A stretch of DNA of 64,000 nucleotides from Drosophila pseudoobscura (lineage: Eukaryota; Arthropoda; Insecta; Diptera; Drosophilidae), in contig NC_046680.1 in assembly GCF_009870125.1 (NCBI RefSeq), positions 8,556,001-8,620,000 on the forward strand, in the 5' to 3' direction. The notes beneath the pieces are model-generated. The model was not told the origin of the DNA and ran no database searches. It saw nothing but the letters and a program-made list of their open reading frames with translations. Shown here in pieces: positions 11,782 to 23,896 of this stretch; the first letter of the stretch is position 1; each line of letters begins with the position of its first letter. Made by a program: the position numbers and the translations under genes.

Positions 11782-14700
11782 TTACGTAAAAGATTGCCCT
11801 ATAAATACACTATCAGATCATTTTGCATCTACGGCTGTTCTTTTGCTGCTTAGATACAAGGTGCAAAACGATCTCATTGACATCATTATCATTAGCATTC
11901 ACATTGGCCTTCTGTTTTTGCCTATTACTTACGTAATCTCTTACAACGATCAGCAGTCCGGTCCTGAGCATTGACCTCTCCCATATGGTCGAGGGAGAAC
12001 TGAACTCTAACATGCGCATATTTTCCAGATCAGCGCTCAACTTCTTGTGACTGATCTGACACTGGTCTTCAAGTTCATATTTCCAGGTGCTACCAGCATG
12101 ACTTGGACTCTCCATTCCATCTGTCGCTCCCTGTAATTGACTACCAAATGAATGCTACTTATCTGTATCTACTTCTTTGCCTCTGACTCTGTTGCTGTCG
12201 CTCTGTCGCTGTCGCTGTCTCTGTCTGAGTTGGAGTCTCTGCTCTATGTTCGTTCTGGGCTGTCTTCTGCTAGTGCTAAGCACTATTAAATTCCCCATGG
12301 TTAGGCTTTTCATGAGAAGTTCACGCTCAGCCCCGAACAGAACGGACCCCGCCGACCTCTGCCCACATAGTAATAGTCATCAAGCTCGTGTTGCGTCCCC
12401 CTTGCCATAGAAAACGCCTCTGCCCCTGGCTTTGGCTTTGGCCTCAATGCGGCTACTGGCGGCGTCATTCCGTGTTCAAGCTCCATCCCCATCCCCAGCC
12501 CTAGTCCCAGTCCCAGTCCCAGTCCAGCTGCTGTCGTGAGAAGCACATACTCGCGCGCACACACATACAAACACACCCGCACCCGCATCCGTATCCCACA
12601 TCCGCATCCACATCCACATCCACATTCATGACTCCTCCTCGATCTGCAGCTCTGTCTGAATCCGACTTGGTCGTAGGCGACATAAACACAATCTGCTGTC
12701 GACGTTTGGCTACAAAACTAGGTGGTACTGAGGAAGAGCTGGAGCTAGAGCTGGAGCTGAAGCTCCCTCTCATGGAGATTGGTATGGTACGAGTATGTAA
12801 TTATGTAGCCTCGACTAGGGCCTGCCGCTCGGACGTCGGTCAAGTGCAGAGCCGGGCATTTCTGCACGGCACTTGGACTCTTGGAGCTGGGCCATGGCCA
12901 TGCCATTCAGCTATCAGTCATTCGGTTAGTCATGGCCCAGAGGGGTTCTTGAACCCACCCACACTCACACCAGCCGCGATCCCGCATGATGTTGGCCATG
13001 GCAGTGGCATTTCAATTTCGCAAATGAACTCCTCGACTCCCCCTGCCAGCTCCGAATCCGGATCCGACTCCGAGTTGGCTATAATCTTGTCTCTGTGTTG
13101 TCTGCCCATAAAACGCCAACTTCCGTCTTTCTTCAATTTCTATTTTGATTCCCTTCATTAAGAATGCTTCTTGGCTTCCTGCTTGGCTCCAGCTCTAGCT
13201 CTAGCTCTGCCGTACCTCACCGCTTTCCTTTTCCTACCCGAAGCCCCTAAACGTTTAAGTCTAATGGCCATATTAGCGATGGGAAGATCGCCGGCTCAAA
13301 GTTTATTGGCCATTTGTGTGAAGTACACTGAGAAATATAAGCTCATCAGGAGATCAATAACAGCCTCGTGTCAAATTCTAACAGTGGAGCATACTACCCA
13401 TAATTGTGTGCAAGATATAGTATTAGCTGGATTAAATATAGCCAAAGCCACAGGGCTTTCTCGCCGTTTTTAATGGATTGTTTTTCATATGTATTGCATA
13501 TAACTTTGAGCACGGTTCATTTATTCTATTGCAAGGGTACATCATATTTTTTCCTTCAGTGTACCCGTAGGTATTATCAGTATCTGTCATTTGTTCTATA
13601 TCGAATTGAGACATGAGAAACGTTATGTGGAAGCAGATCAGGCATGGGTCAATGAGTTGCGCGACTCACAAATTAGTTGAAATCAACCGAATCCACTCCT
13701 TCCGCACTCGGTGTCTACCCCTTCCCCTGGCAACCCAACCCCCTATTCAAAGTGATTTTCGTGTTGATGCGGTTAGTGGCATTGCTGTTGTTTTGTTCTG
13801 CTAGTCGTGATTTTTTTGCCCAGTTCGCCAGAAACGTTGAATTGGCTTCACCTTTTGACATGGAATCTGAAATGACGTGAAGCAGCCAAAGGAAGAGCTC
13901 AGCTCAACCAGAAGATACTCGAACTTGCATAGACATCTACCACAAATTCCCCCCCGCCCCCACCATCGGCGTCCCCAATTCTTTCGCTCTCTCTTCTCGT
14001 CCCCTCGTCTTTGATTGGCAGTTAGCCATCCTCAGCCTCAGCCTCAGTCTTAGCCTCATCCTCATCCAATGGCCAAATGCTCATTTGGTTTCGTTTCTCG
14101 TTTCTTTTTTGTTTTTGTTTTGTTCAGTTGCATTGCTCTGCGATCGAAATTATTTACCGTTGATATGGTTATGGTCAAGGCAATATAGGAAAAACAAGAA
14201 AGGGGAACAAAGCCAGCTTTGGACAGCCAATTCCTTGAAATACCTTCATAGTGGGATGGTTGGGAATACGCATACACACTCGAAGATTGGAGGCCTAGTA
14301 CAAAGACAGCTGTAGAGAGTAGTCCATGTTCCTAATAGTTTATAATTAGGTTTGGTAGAGTGTTGAAAAGAGATAAATCTTTGCAAATTCTATAACTAAC
14401 ACATAACCAACCTATTGATGTATAATGTTTGATGAAAATATGATCTGAATTTAATAAATATTAGTTGAAGCATCATTTATGGATTATAGTAAGGGATCTC
14501 CTAGTACTCTTAGTGAGGAGAATATCTCTCCAGTTGTGCTCCAAAGTTCCCTTGAAAAGTGTTCCCATCTTGGTTACAAGCCTACCCTCCGGACTTATAC
14601 ACCCCTTCTATTCCTGCTAAAAGCAGAAAAACACATTTATTGAAAACGTTGCATTCATTTGTGCATATTTTAATAAGTTTATTATAAATGTATGTACATG

Positions 14701-17700
14701 CGGCCTGGACTGGCATGAATTTATTCATGAACGAAGATGTTCCGAACGGAACAGAGCAGAACAGAACAGAACAGAACAGAACAGAAGGGATCGGAGGAGA
14801 TGGTCTAGGTCCTGATCGGTTTGCAGATCATGTTCCAGCGATTTTGTGGGCTTGGCCCTCACGACAGTTTGATATGTGTAACCCCCGATGCAAATGCTGA
14901 TGACCTTCGTCTTCGGCCCACCAAGGACAAGTATGTAGGTATGCCTGGCATAGGAATAGGATTGGGTGCGGACTGGCATTGATATTGGGGGCTCTCTGTA
15001 GAGCCTTCTGAGAGCTCTTCTAATTAGAACCCAGGCAAGTGGAAATTTGTGATGTCTGGCTCAGATGGGTATCTGGATGTCATTTCTCATGCCAGATACC
15101 CAATTCATATTAATCCTTTGATCTCAGGCGGAAAATGTGTGTATTAGTCGCTAGTTCTCGGCTTTCGGTTCTCGGTTTTCGCTGCTCGCCATCTCCATCT
15201 TCGTCATCGTCATCGTCTTCGTCTTTGTCTGCTGCTTATCTTCCTTCTTCTGCTTTTTCTGGGATAGATGCCATGTCCATGTCGTCATCATCATCATCAT
15301 CATCATTATCATCATCATCATTGCTAAACTTGACGCTAAAATGGATGAGTATGAGGATACGCAGGAGTAGGAGCAGGAGGGAAAAGAAGAGCAGAGCAGA
15401 ACAGAGCAGCAGACAGAAGTCAGAAGGCAACTGGCAACACAGTTCTTGCGTCTGTTGCCAAAGTCCGTTGCAAGCAGCCAAACCCGAGGATTTCTACCAA
15501 AAGGCGAATTAAATTCCTCAATTCTTGGGCCTGGTTTATTTTTAGACCAAAAACAGAGGAAGAACAAGAAGAGCAAAGCAAAGCAAAGCAAAGCGAAAAC
15601 TAGCAATGAAATAAACCAAGGGGTAAAGAAAGAGAGATGAAGAGAGGCAGAGGCGACAGCAGTGCAGACCAACACCAAGACGAAAGACGAGGACAAGAAG
15701 CGGAGTAGACGGAGGAGACGGACAACAACAACGACGCCAGGCACACACAAATGGTGAAGATCAGAAGATCAACCAGCGGCGGCAAAGAAACAGCCACAGC
15801 CGCAGCCGCAGCCGCGGTCGATGCTGCAGCCGCAGCAACAAGTATAGATGGATGAATGCTGTTAAAGGCGAAGGCCATCCAAAGAAACTCCTATCCTCCA
15901 GCCGTACCCCCGCCACCTCCACCGCCACCGCCATCGCCATAGCCACAACAGCACTAAATCCAGATTGCAAGGAGTCAAACTAGCATCCGCGACGGTCACA
16001 TTAAGCCGCCTCTATGCGTTGTCGACAGGCGTCGAAGTCGAACTCAAAGTGGAAGTGGAAGTCGAAGACGAAGTCGGCGTCGGCGTCGGCCCGGCGGCAG
16101 ATGTTTCACCCAGGAACACATCGCACGATCCGATCCGCGAAGGGCGACCGAAGAGCAGCGCCCGAAATCTCAGTGCGTTGTACTTACGATAGAATTTTTG
16201 ATTGCCATAAGCACGCACAGAGTCGAGTCGCCTCCAAGCCCTAGGTCTAGGTCCGGCACCACCCAATCGAGCACTGTCTGGCCCTGGCCCTGGCACTGGC
16301 ATCGGATCGTCGCGAACTGGGAAATTGCGGGCAATTCATTTCCCATGACTCTTAATCACCTGGCCATTATTATATTTACTCGTACTCGTATATAATTATA
16401 CCCTACACCCATCGATTCCTGTGTCGAAAGGGATTAACCATTGATTAAGTCGAATAGCAGTTTGAGTGGAAATAACTTCGATATATTATCGATACTCCCA
16501 AGCGATAACTCGCTTCTGTTCAATGGCACAAAAGCAATCAAAGTCTCCTCCTCCTCTCTTTAAATGTTCTGCGTAGCTTTTCTAATTTGTTAGAATATTT
16601 TCTCAAGACTATTAATTAAACCTACCTATATTAATAATCATTAAACCAAATGTTTATCCTTCTCTAATTGCTTGGGTTAATTAGAAAGTTTGTGATACCA
16701 TCCCAAGCAGCGAGAATGAGACTTAGAAGAGAACTTATAATTATGCATGCGGACATTTATCATAATTTTTTGGTAGAACGAAGAGGAGATGTGTGGAGAG
16801 AGAGAGAGAGTGTGTAAGTTCGTGCTGTGCGGCTGGTACCCGCAGAAAAATTGTCAAAACGCAAAGGAGAAGATCATTATTACATTTCACGCTTCCCTTC
16901 CAGCCAAGATCACAGAAATAAAAACTATACCATAAAAAACACAAGAACAACATCAGGAAACGAGCACTAGCTCTAGGGGGCGAAGCTTTTGATACCCTAG
17001 CATATGGATCGATCAGCAGCTCAGCGCTTTATCCAGTTATTTCCAGGCCAGAACATATCGAACGGAAATCCAGAATCCGTATACATAATTGGGTCAAGCA
17101 TGATACGTTGCTGCAACAATAACATCTGATCCATATCATTATAACCTTTGGAAGGGTATTTCAAAAACTGATATCACAACGAGCGACGAGTACGAAGGCG
17201 ACGGCTTGCTGGCGATACGTACCAAATTAATGGAAATGGAACCACATTGCGTTGGGCCGGGAAGGGCGCAGGCGCAGAGCAAGGGCAAGAGGGGACAAAC
17301 GTGCAGCAGCAGCAGCAGCAGCAATAGCAGCAGCAGCGAACCCTACTCTATACAGGTAAGAGCCGCCAAGAGGCCAGAGAGCAGTGGGACCAGCAGAAAG
17401 AGCCAAAAACCAAAGCGTCGTTGTGGGAGAAAGAATAAAACTAACAATGGACTGCGGCGTCGACGCAGTCTTCGGTTCTGACTTTGGCTCCGAATCCGAA
17501 TCCGACTCTGACTCCGACGACTCCCGACTCCCATTGGAATGAAATGATGACGGCGACGTGCTGCAGCAGAATGTGTTTATGCCTGTGCAAGTGTGTGTGT
17601 GAGCGGGCATTTCGGTCTTAACCCGCTTGTCTGTACCTTACCCTACCTTTGCTTTATTGCGTTCTTTGTCTAGCACACACACTGGCACTGCCTCTGCCTC

Positions 17701-18454
17701 TGGCTCTGACTTCCAAGCAACAGGAAGAGCTCACGCACACAGTGGGACACCTTTCCAATCACATCCATGAAATGAGCAAACATTACTCTGTTTCGATTGT
17801 TTTCGGCTATGCTCTTTTCCCCCTCTTTCTTCCATTCTTTCCACTGTTTTCTTTTGGAATTCTTTGGCGCTGGGTTCATTCATGCCCGTAGCCCGGCCAC
17901 AAATTTCCTTTTTAAGCTAACTAACCCGAGCTCTTCACGACATTTGCAATCGCGTACTTGGCCAGATCAGAACAACAAGCTTCAAATCAAACAAATATCG
18001 AACATCGAGTCCTCACCAGAAGTTCCCTTAGTCTGTCCAAGGATTACTCTCTGCTTCTGCTCTGCCTCTCTATCGGTGTGCCTGATTGTACGTGTACGTG
18101 TGTGTTTGTCTCGTCTCCCTCGTCTCACCATCGTTTCGGGCGCGCTCTGGAAGAGGAAACTGGAACTGGAATTGGTATTGGTATTGCTGGAGTTCTGGAA
18201 GCAGAGAGCCTCTTCTTCGTTCGCTTCTTCGCTTTCTTGGCGGACATTCGCGGCTGCGTGATATTGCCCGGATCACCCCAGCGATCAGTCGAAGACGAAG
18301 ACTTGCAGTGAACGCGACGTGTACTAGTGTTAGCCTCCTCGATCGCGCGTCCTCCAACACATCCGCTCTTGCATTCAGCTCGTTAGATCGTCGTCAGCTA
18401 CAGCCAGATTGTACTCCGAACTCAAACGCTCTCTCGCCCGATACCAAGTAAAAG
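11782..18454. other. Long low-complexity intergenic region and lectin 5' leader
   Basis: About 6.7 kb without a supported coding exon. It is rich in simple repeats: CCCAGT units near 12500-12530, CATCCA units near 12600-12625, GAGCTG units near 12735-12765, CAT triplets near 15280-15320, GAAGTC/GTCGGC units at 16040-16095, and CAG triplets near 17305-17335. These create long but compositionally biased frames on both strands that I do not accept as genes. A CGATA cluster at 16479-16507 is listed separately. The last part (about 18287-18454) is probably the 5' leader of the C-type lectin gene: an initiator-like TCAGTC lies at 18285-18290, with no TATA box. Confidence 0.5.
16479..16507. promoter_or_regulatory. 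Cluster of three CGATA motifs including a perfect DRE
   Basis: CGATA occurs at 16479-16483, inside the palindrome TATCGATA at 16487-16494, and at 16503-16507: three copies in 29 bases. Clustered CGATA is the known binding pattern of the insulator protein BEAF-32, and TATCGATA is the DNA replication-related element bound by DREF. The cluster lies in otherwise gene-free DNA about 2 kb upstream of the lectin gene, so it is a candidate insulator or an unrecognised promoter. Binding is inferred from the motif only. Confidence 0.5.
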
Positions 18455-20122
18455 ATGGCCAAAATCATTTTATTCTGTGTGCTGAGCCTTTTGGCATGCG
18501 CTGCAGGTTAGTACAAGTTCAATATTTCTATGGAATATCGTTGGGATATTTCTTTAAAAATGGCTTTTTGAGGAATTCCCATTAAAATTAATTTATATCC
18601 CTTATATAATACTAAACGATTAGATAAAGTGGTCCCAAAGAAGTGTAGAATTAGATGTGCTTCGAAATCTAATGTCTGTGTAATATCTAAAATTTCCTAT
18701 AAGTTTCCCAATTCTATTTCCAAAACCGTGCTGCCAACGAACTGCACAAAATGATGATCTGGCCAAGTGCTTGAAAAAGTCTAAGACCCAGACTCTGGCC
18801 CGAACGAATGCATAATGCATTCCCATCATTATATCTGAATCAAAGTCTCGGCCATTAAGTCTGTTCGGTGCTTTTGCATCAATTTTTTCCATCGTTCCGC
18901 TCTTTTCTCATCGATTACCTGAAGCTGAATTGCACTGTTCCCGTTCCCGTTTTGGACCCCAGCAGGAGCCAGAGCTCTTTTTTAATATCAATTTCGTTCT
19001 GCTTATCCCAGTCGCCATGTCCATTATAATGATTTGCCTGCTAACAGGCCGGAGGGATGCTAGGTGCCAACAAATAACTAGACTTGGCATCGGTCCCGCT
19101 TCCCGGGGTGGCCCGGGGTTTGCCTCCAGCATCCTCCAGCATCAAAGTCTGGGGCAAACACTAGCATTGACTTTGACTGCATCATTAGAGACGTGCTAGA
19201 TTCGCGATCTCTCCAGGAGTATCTATCGCTGGCCGAACGTAATTACCTTCCGAAATTATAGTGCTCGAAAATTGACGGCTGTAGGGGGAATCTGAGCGAA
19301 ATACTGTCCAATTATTGGGTTTCCCGATCCCGATCCCGTTCCCGTTCCCGATCCAGCCCCAGTCCCATTCCCATTCCCCCAATCGAGTTCACGTTCAGAG
19401 TCAGAGTCAGTGTCAAATTAAGTGCAATTGGATGGGGTTTGGATGGGAGAGGAGAGAAACTGGACTTCCTTCTCGTTAGCTCCCTTGAAGATATTGTTGT
19501 TTCTTTTTTACCTCGAATTCTATCCGTTGGATCCGTTCCAAGCGAAGATTGCGATCTAGTTGGATTCATTTTGGGGGAATTAATTCTCGAATTAGGTTGG
19601 ATCCCTCTCTGAGATTTGGGTTGGAGGAATAAATTGGTCAATTAAAATGAAATTTGAGAGTTTCTTCAGCTTGTTCTTCTGCTTCTGCCCAGGGGGATTG
19701 GAATTCTTATTGGTTGGTTCTATTGAGAGATGGAAATCTCAGCTGCTCGGATGCATAATAAATCCGCTCGACTGCTGTCAGTCTTCACATTCTTCCCATT
19801 CATAAATCTACCCTCGGATCGGTTGTCGTCTCCGTTGTCTTTCGGAGGGAAGACTTTTCGACTTGGCTTCGTGTGTGTCTTGCATTTAAATCGCCGGAAA
19901 TAATTTCATATACAAACAGATAGCCACACAGATACGACTGCTCGTATGTGGGTATTGAGGTGCGAGTGAGTGGACAAACATTGGAACCCTGTCTATGCCA
20001 TAGCCATAGACATACCCTTGCCTATATCCATCCACGACAAGTGCCATAAATAGCCAAGTGCCTGGAGGTGCCTTCAAAGTATTTGTGTTTATCTTTTGAG
20101 CCGTTCTCAAAGGGCCAACACC

Positions 20123-20158
<36 letters not shown>

Positions 20159-23100
20159 TGCATGCATGTAGGATACAAACAGATGACTGTTTAGCACGCT
20201 CTGAGAGGGCTAAGATCTTTTACCTGTTGGAACCAGCCAGAACAGTCACTGTCATCTTGCATTGTTTTCTCTCGTCCCAGAGCACCCCCCGAACAGGGAA
20301 TGAAAGCAGAGCTCTTCTCGGGTCAGCGATTACATAAGAGTCTGCCGGCCGCCTGCTCTCTCTTTCATTCTTTCATGCGTCTTTTCAGTGCTTGGGGCTG
20401 ACCAGAGCAGCCACCAGCCACCAGCTAATTAATGTCATCAGCACCTTGATTCCCCATCGGATTTTGTGTGTAATTAGCTGCCGGAGGCACAACTCCGGGT
20501 CAGGGACCGCATAAATGCTCCTGGTCATCATCATCATCATCATCATCATTAACATTATCATCATGAGTCATGAATCATATGTCCAAAGTTCTTCGTTTGT
20601 TATTCTTTTTATAGAGACAATTGCCGACTGCTTTTGGTAATCCTATTTAATGATATTTGTCTTTGGCTTCGTTCTGTTTCTGGCTCTCTGGCTCTGACTG
20701 TGGCCTCTAGCTTCTGGCCATCTCTGGCCTGGCTATTACGCATGCGATGTCCGAAACTGAAACCGTTACTACAATTATTTCGGTTACGCGTTGCGATTTC
20801 ATAGGTGTTTCGGTATTCAGAGCGGGATCTCCGGATGGGTTTTGGACTTGGGAATTTCGGGGTTCGTTCACCTGCAGAAGACCCCCACTAATTGTTTGCT
20901 TGTGCTCTTCCGGGATTAGGTCAACGCATTACGACAATCCATTTGGATGGAGTCCAGTACTTCATCAGCCGGATGAATCCCTATTCGCCGGAACTGAACT
21001 ACTTCCTGGCCTACCAGTACTGTCGCTCCTTGGGCCTGCAGCTGGCCTCGTTCGAGACCAAGGAGAAGGCCGAATCGATGACCACGTATTTGAAGAATGC
21101 CGGCTACGGCAACTACGATTTCTGGACCTCCGGAAATCGCCTGGGCACGGGAATGTTCCTATGGATGAGCACCGGTTTACCGTTCAATGCCACCTTTGAC
21201 TTCTTCGAGAACTCGGCGGACGCCATCCAGGCCGGCCTCCTCGATCCCGTCGATCACAACAGCAACACCTCGCCCCAGCGGACCGCCCGCGACAGGTAAG
21301 TACGCCAGGAAGATCCCCCATCCTCCCTGTCCGGCCCCAGTGTGTATCTCTCCTTACATCGCTCTCTGTTTTTGCACTCTCCATTCCATCTCGAACTATA
21401 GCAGCAGTGGCGCCGAGAAGGGATGCGTGATCCTGAAGCAGCCCACGCTCAAGTGGATGCCCGAGGATTGCTCGGCCGTCAAGGACTTCATTTGCGAGCA
21501 GACCCGCTGCTACTACTACAACTACGGCAGCATCCCGGTCTCGTCTGCGCAGGGGTAAGGACACTAGACCACGGCAGCCACTAAGCGAACAGAAAAGGCG
21601 CGAATAAGATCAAGCCAGAATTGAGAGAAGAGAAGAGTAACGAGGAGAAGAGAAAAGGAGCAGAGAAGAACGAAGAAAGAACCATATTCATAAAAGCAAT
21701 AAACAAATTTAAATATACTATAATTAAAGTTAATTAATTCGCTATACGAACGGCCCGCTATAGCGGCAACTAAACAAATCTCCCTAATTAAGTAAATCGA
21801 GCACACAAACACCCACACCCACACACACATACACACACATATTTATATAGATACGATCGAAATCGAGAGAAACCGCAAGGATAACCTGATTAAACGAAAG
21901 TTAATTTAGTTGACCACAAACACACACACACACACACACAGAACACCCACTCACACACACACCAACAGAGACAGAGTGCGAATCTAAATCTGATTCCGAT
22001 TCCCAGTCCGAACAAAAGATATTTGCCAAAAGAAAACAAAAAACTGAAACTCAAAAATAGGTGAGCTAAACCCCAAATCGTTACAAATCTACCATAACTA
22101 CACACACACATGCACGCAGGCAGACACACACACACACACAGATACCTGTATTGTGTGTGTGTGCCTGCGCGTCAATCTATGCATACATCTATAAAGATTA
22201 CATCTAAAGACTAAAGACTAATGCGAAGCTCTTAGCTAACTTCTTACTAACGCCCTCCAAAAAACAAAAAAAAAAACATTCGAGATGTTAGAGATTTCAC
22301 AATCGATCCAAATTTACACAGTTTTTATTCGAAGAAAAACAATCCAAAGTATACTTCATTGTAGACGCCAATGCGATAACCGAACCACGAAAATTAATGC
22401 AATCTGATATTTAAAGAGATATTTAAAGGAATTGATATTAATCTTAAATCAGTTTAGAGTTCCCTTCAGAGGAATTCATTATTTGAAACCTATTCTAAAA
22501 GAGAAGCAATTTTGTTGCAGTTGCAACAAATATATCCCCAGTTCTAACTCATTTGATTCCACGTAAAATTTCATAGAAATGCCCTTCCCAGCGATCCTGT
22601 TTCAGATTGCATTAACTTTTCCCCAGTTCGATTCCATATGAGCGCCGAAAGAATCTCGCATAAGATCTACATAGATCTAAAACCCTAAATACTCTACGTA
22701 ATATTTTGTTTGGTGGTTTGGGGCTTAGCTTCCTTAGATGTTCTCGCCTCTCGTTGTTGTTGCTGTTGTTGTTGTTGTTGTTGTCGTTGTGGTTGTCATG
22801 ATGATTTGTGTTCAACTAACTAACTTTAGTATAAGCAGCTTAAAGCTCGAACTTTCGCACTAACCACGACCACCAACTCCAGCCGAACCGCTCCACCGTG
22901 CCCCCTCTACTCCTCTGTTAAGCAGCAAAACTCAAATGGCAACTGTTTTCGTTCTCTTCTCTTCCTTCTCCCCAAACGCTGGGCCACAGACGTCCCATCA
23001 CCTCGACCACGCCCAGAACGCCTGACGCATTGATGCACCTGCATGCCGCCCCCACCACCACGCCCCTGCCCCTGCTGATGTCCACCACTGGAGGCCTGTA

Positions 23101-23896
23101 CACGGCCGCCAAGGCCAAGTCGTCGCCAGCGATTGCCCAGCGCCTGGCAGAGGAGGCCAGCTCGCCGTCGTTCCACTCCTTCAAGCTGAACCAAGATCGC
23201 TCGCTGACCGACAAAGATGCCATTGACGTGGAGGTGGACGACCAGGACACGGACATGGATGCCGAGGAGCACGACGAGCACGAGCACGAGCACGAGGCGG
23301 AGAGCGATGGCGATGTAGAGGGCGACGATCACGACGGGGACAACGATAGCTTCAGCGAGCATGCCCGCGAGCTGATCGGCGATGGCGAGGGCGATGACAT
23401 CAAGGAGCATGTCTTCCCGCTGCACGACAACGAGCTGCACCACGAGATGCACTCCATTGAAGAGGTTCAGCAGCAGCTGCAGCACCACGACGATGATGCC
23501 GCACCAGCTCCCGCCGCCGCCGCCGAAGAGAGTGTCAGCGTTGAGCACGAGACGGAGGCTGACGGGGACTCTGAGTCGGAAGCAGAAGCCGATTCGGAGG
23601 CCGAGTCCCAGGCCCCTGGACAGGCCAGTGAGGTGCTGCCGAGCTCCACAGAGTCGCCGGCCGCCGCCGCCATCGAGGAGCGCATCAAGCAGATTGCACA
23701 GGACTTCCAGAAGATGGCCAGCTCGCAGGAGATGCAGACCCCGCCCAAGGAGGAGGTCTCGCCCCAGCAGTCGCTCTCGCTGAACGACCTGATACGCACC
23801 CTGCGCCCCAACGAGCAGCAGATCATACCCCAGATCGACTCCGACTACTCGAACGCCATGCGGGTTCTGGGCAAGACCCTGGTGCCCAACAACTAG
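18455..23896 (+). CDS. Secreted C-type lectin-like protein with acidic C-terminal tail
   Basis: Predicted 495-residue secreted protein, four coding exons: 18455-18506, 20920-21295, 21402-21554 and 22990-23896. Exon 1 encodes the signal peptide (MAKIILFCVLSLLACAAG). Exons 2-3 encode a C-type lectin-like domain (about residues 22-180) with the four canonical cysteines (52, 151, 166, 174), an FWTSGN motif and KWMPEDC near the end. The calcium/sugar motifs EPN, QPD and WND are absent, so calcium-dependent sugar binding is doubtful. Exon 4 adds a 300-residue low-complexity region with a His/Glu/Asp-rich tract (about 268-320), an alanine-rich part, and a helical end with SLNDLIRTLRP. Exon 3 ends in phase 2 and exon 4 completes the codon as Gly, leaving one frame. 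If intron 3 is not spliced, a TAA follows one codon later, giving a 194-residue short form. Polyadenylation signals lie at 21698 (in intron 3) and 24251. I do not recognise a gene name. Confidence 0.85.
18507..20919 (+). other. Intron 1 of the lectin gene
   Basis: A 2.4-kb intron separating the signal-peptide exon from the lectin domain. It contains simple repeats: CCCGTT/CCCGAT units near 19320-19350, an uninterrupted CA repeat near 20124-20156, and CAT triplets near 20525-20550. No additional exon is recognised. A first intron this long often carries enhancers, but nothing specific can be claimed. Confidence 0.6.
21555..22989 (+). other. Intron 3 of the lectin gene, with possible alternative 3' end
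   Basis: A 1.4-kb intron between the lectin domain and the acidic tail. The donor is GTAAGG at 21555 and the acceptor is CACAG ending at 22989. The frame of exon 3 meets TAA at 21556-21558, and AATAAA follows at 21698, which together could end a short transcript. The intron is otherwise AC-rich, with CA tracts near 21915-21940 and 22100-22140 and a GTT triplet run near 22753-22785. Confidence 0.6.

Noticed and set aside
12628-13161. 177-codon plus-strand frame
   Set aside because: The composition is driven by simple repeats (Glu-Leu runs from GAGCTG units), with no family signature, no splice support and an equally long open frame on the other strand. Treated as chance.
15151-15750. 199-codon minus-strand frame
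   Set aside because: Consists of low-complexity Ser, Met, Phe and Leu runs from CAT, TCG and AAG-type repeats. Several overlapping frames are open in the same stretch, which points to composition and not coding.
20124-20156. CA repeat, considered as a CRISPR-like or structured array
   Set aside because: A plain dinucleotide microsatellite in a eukaryotic intron. No repeat-spacer structure exists anywhere in the window.
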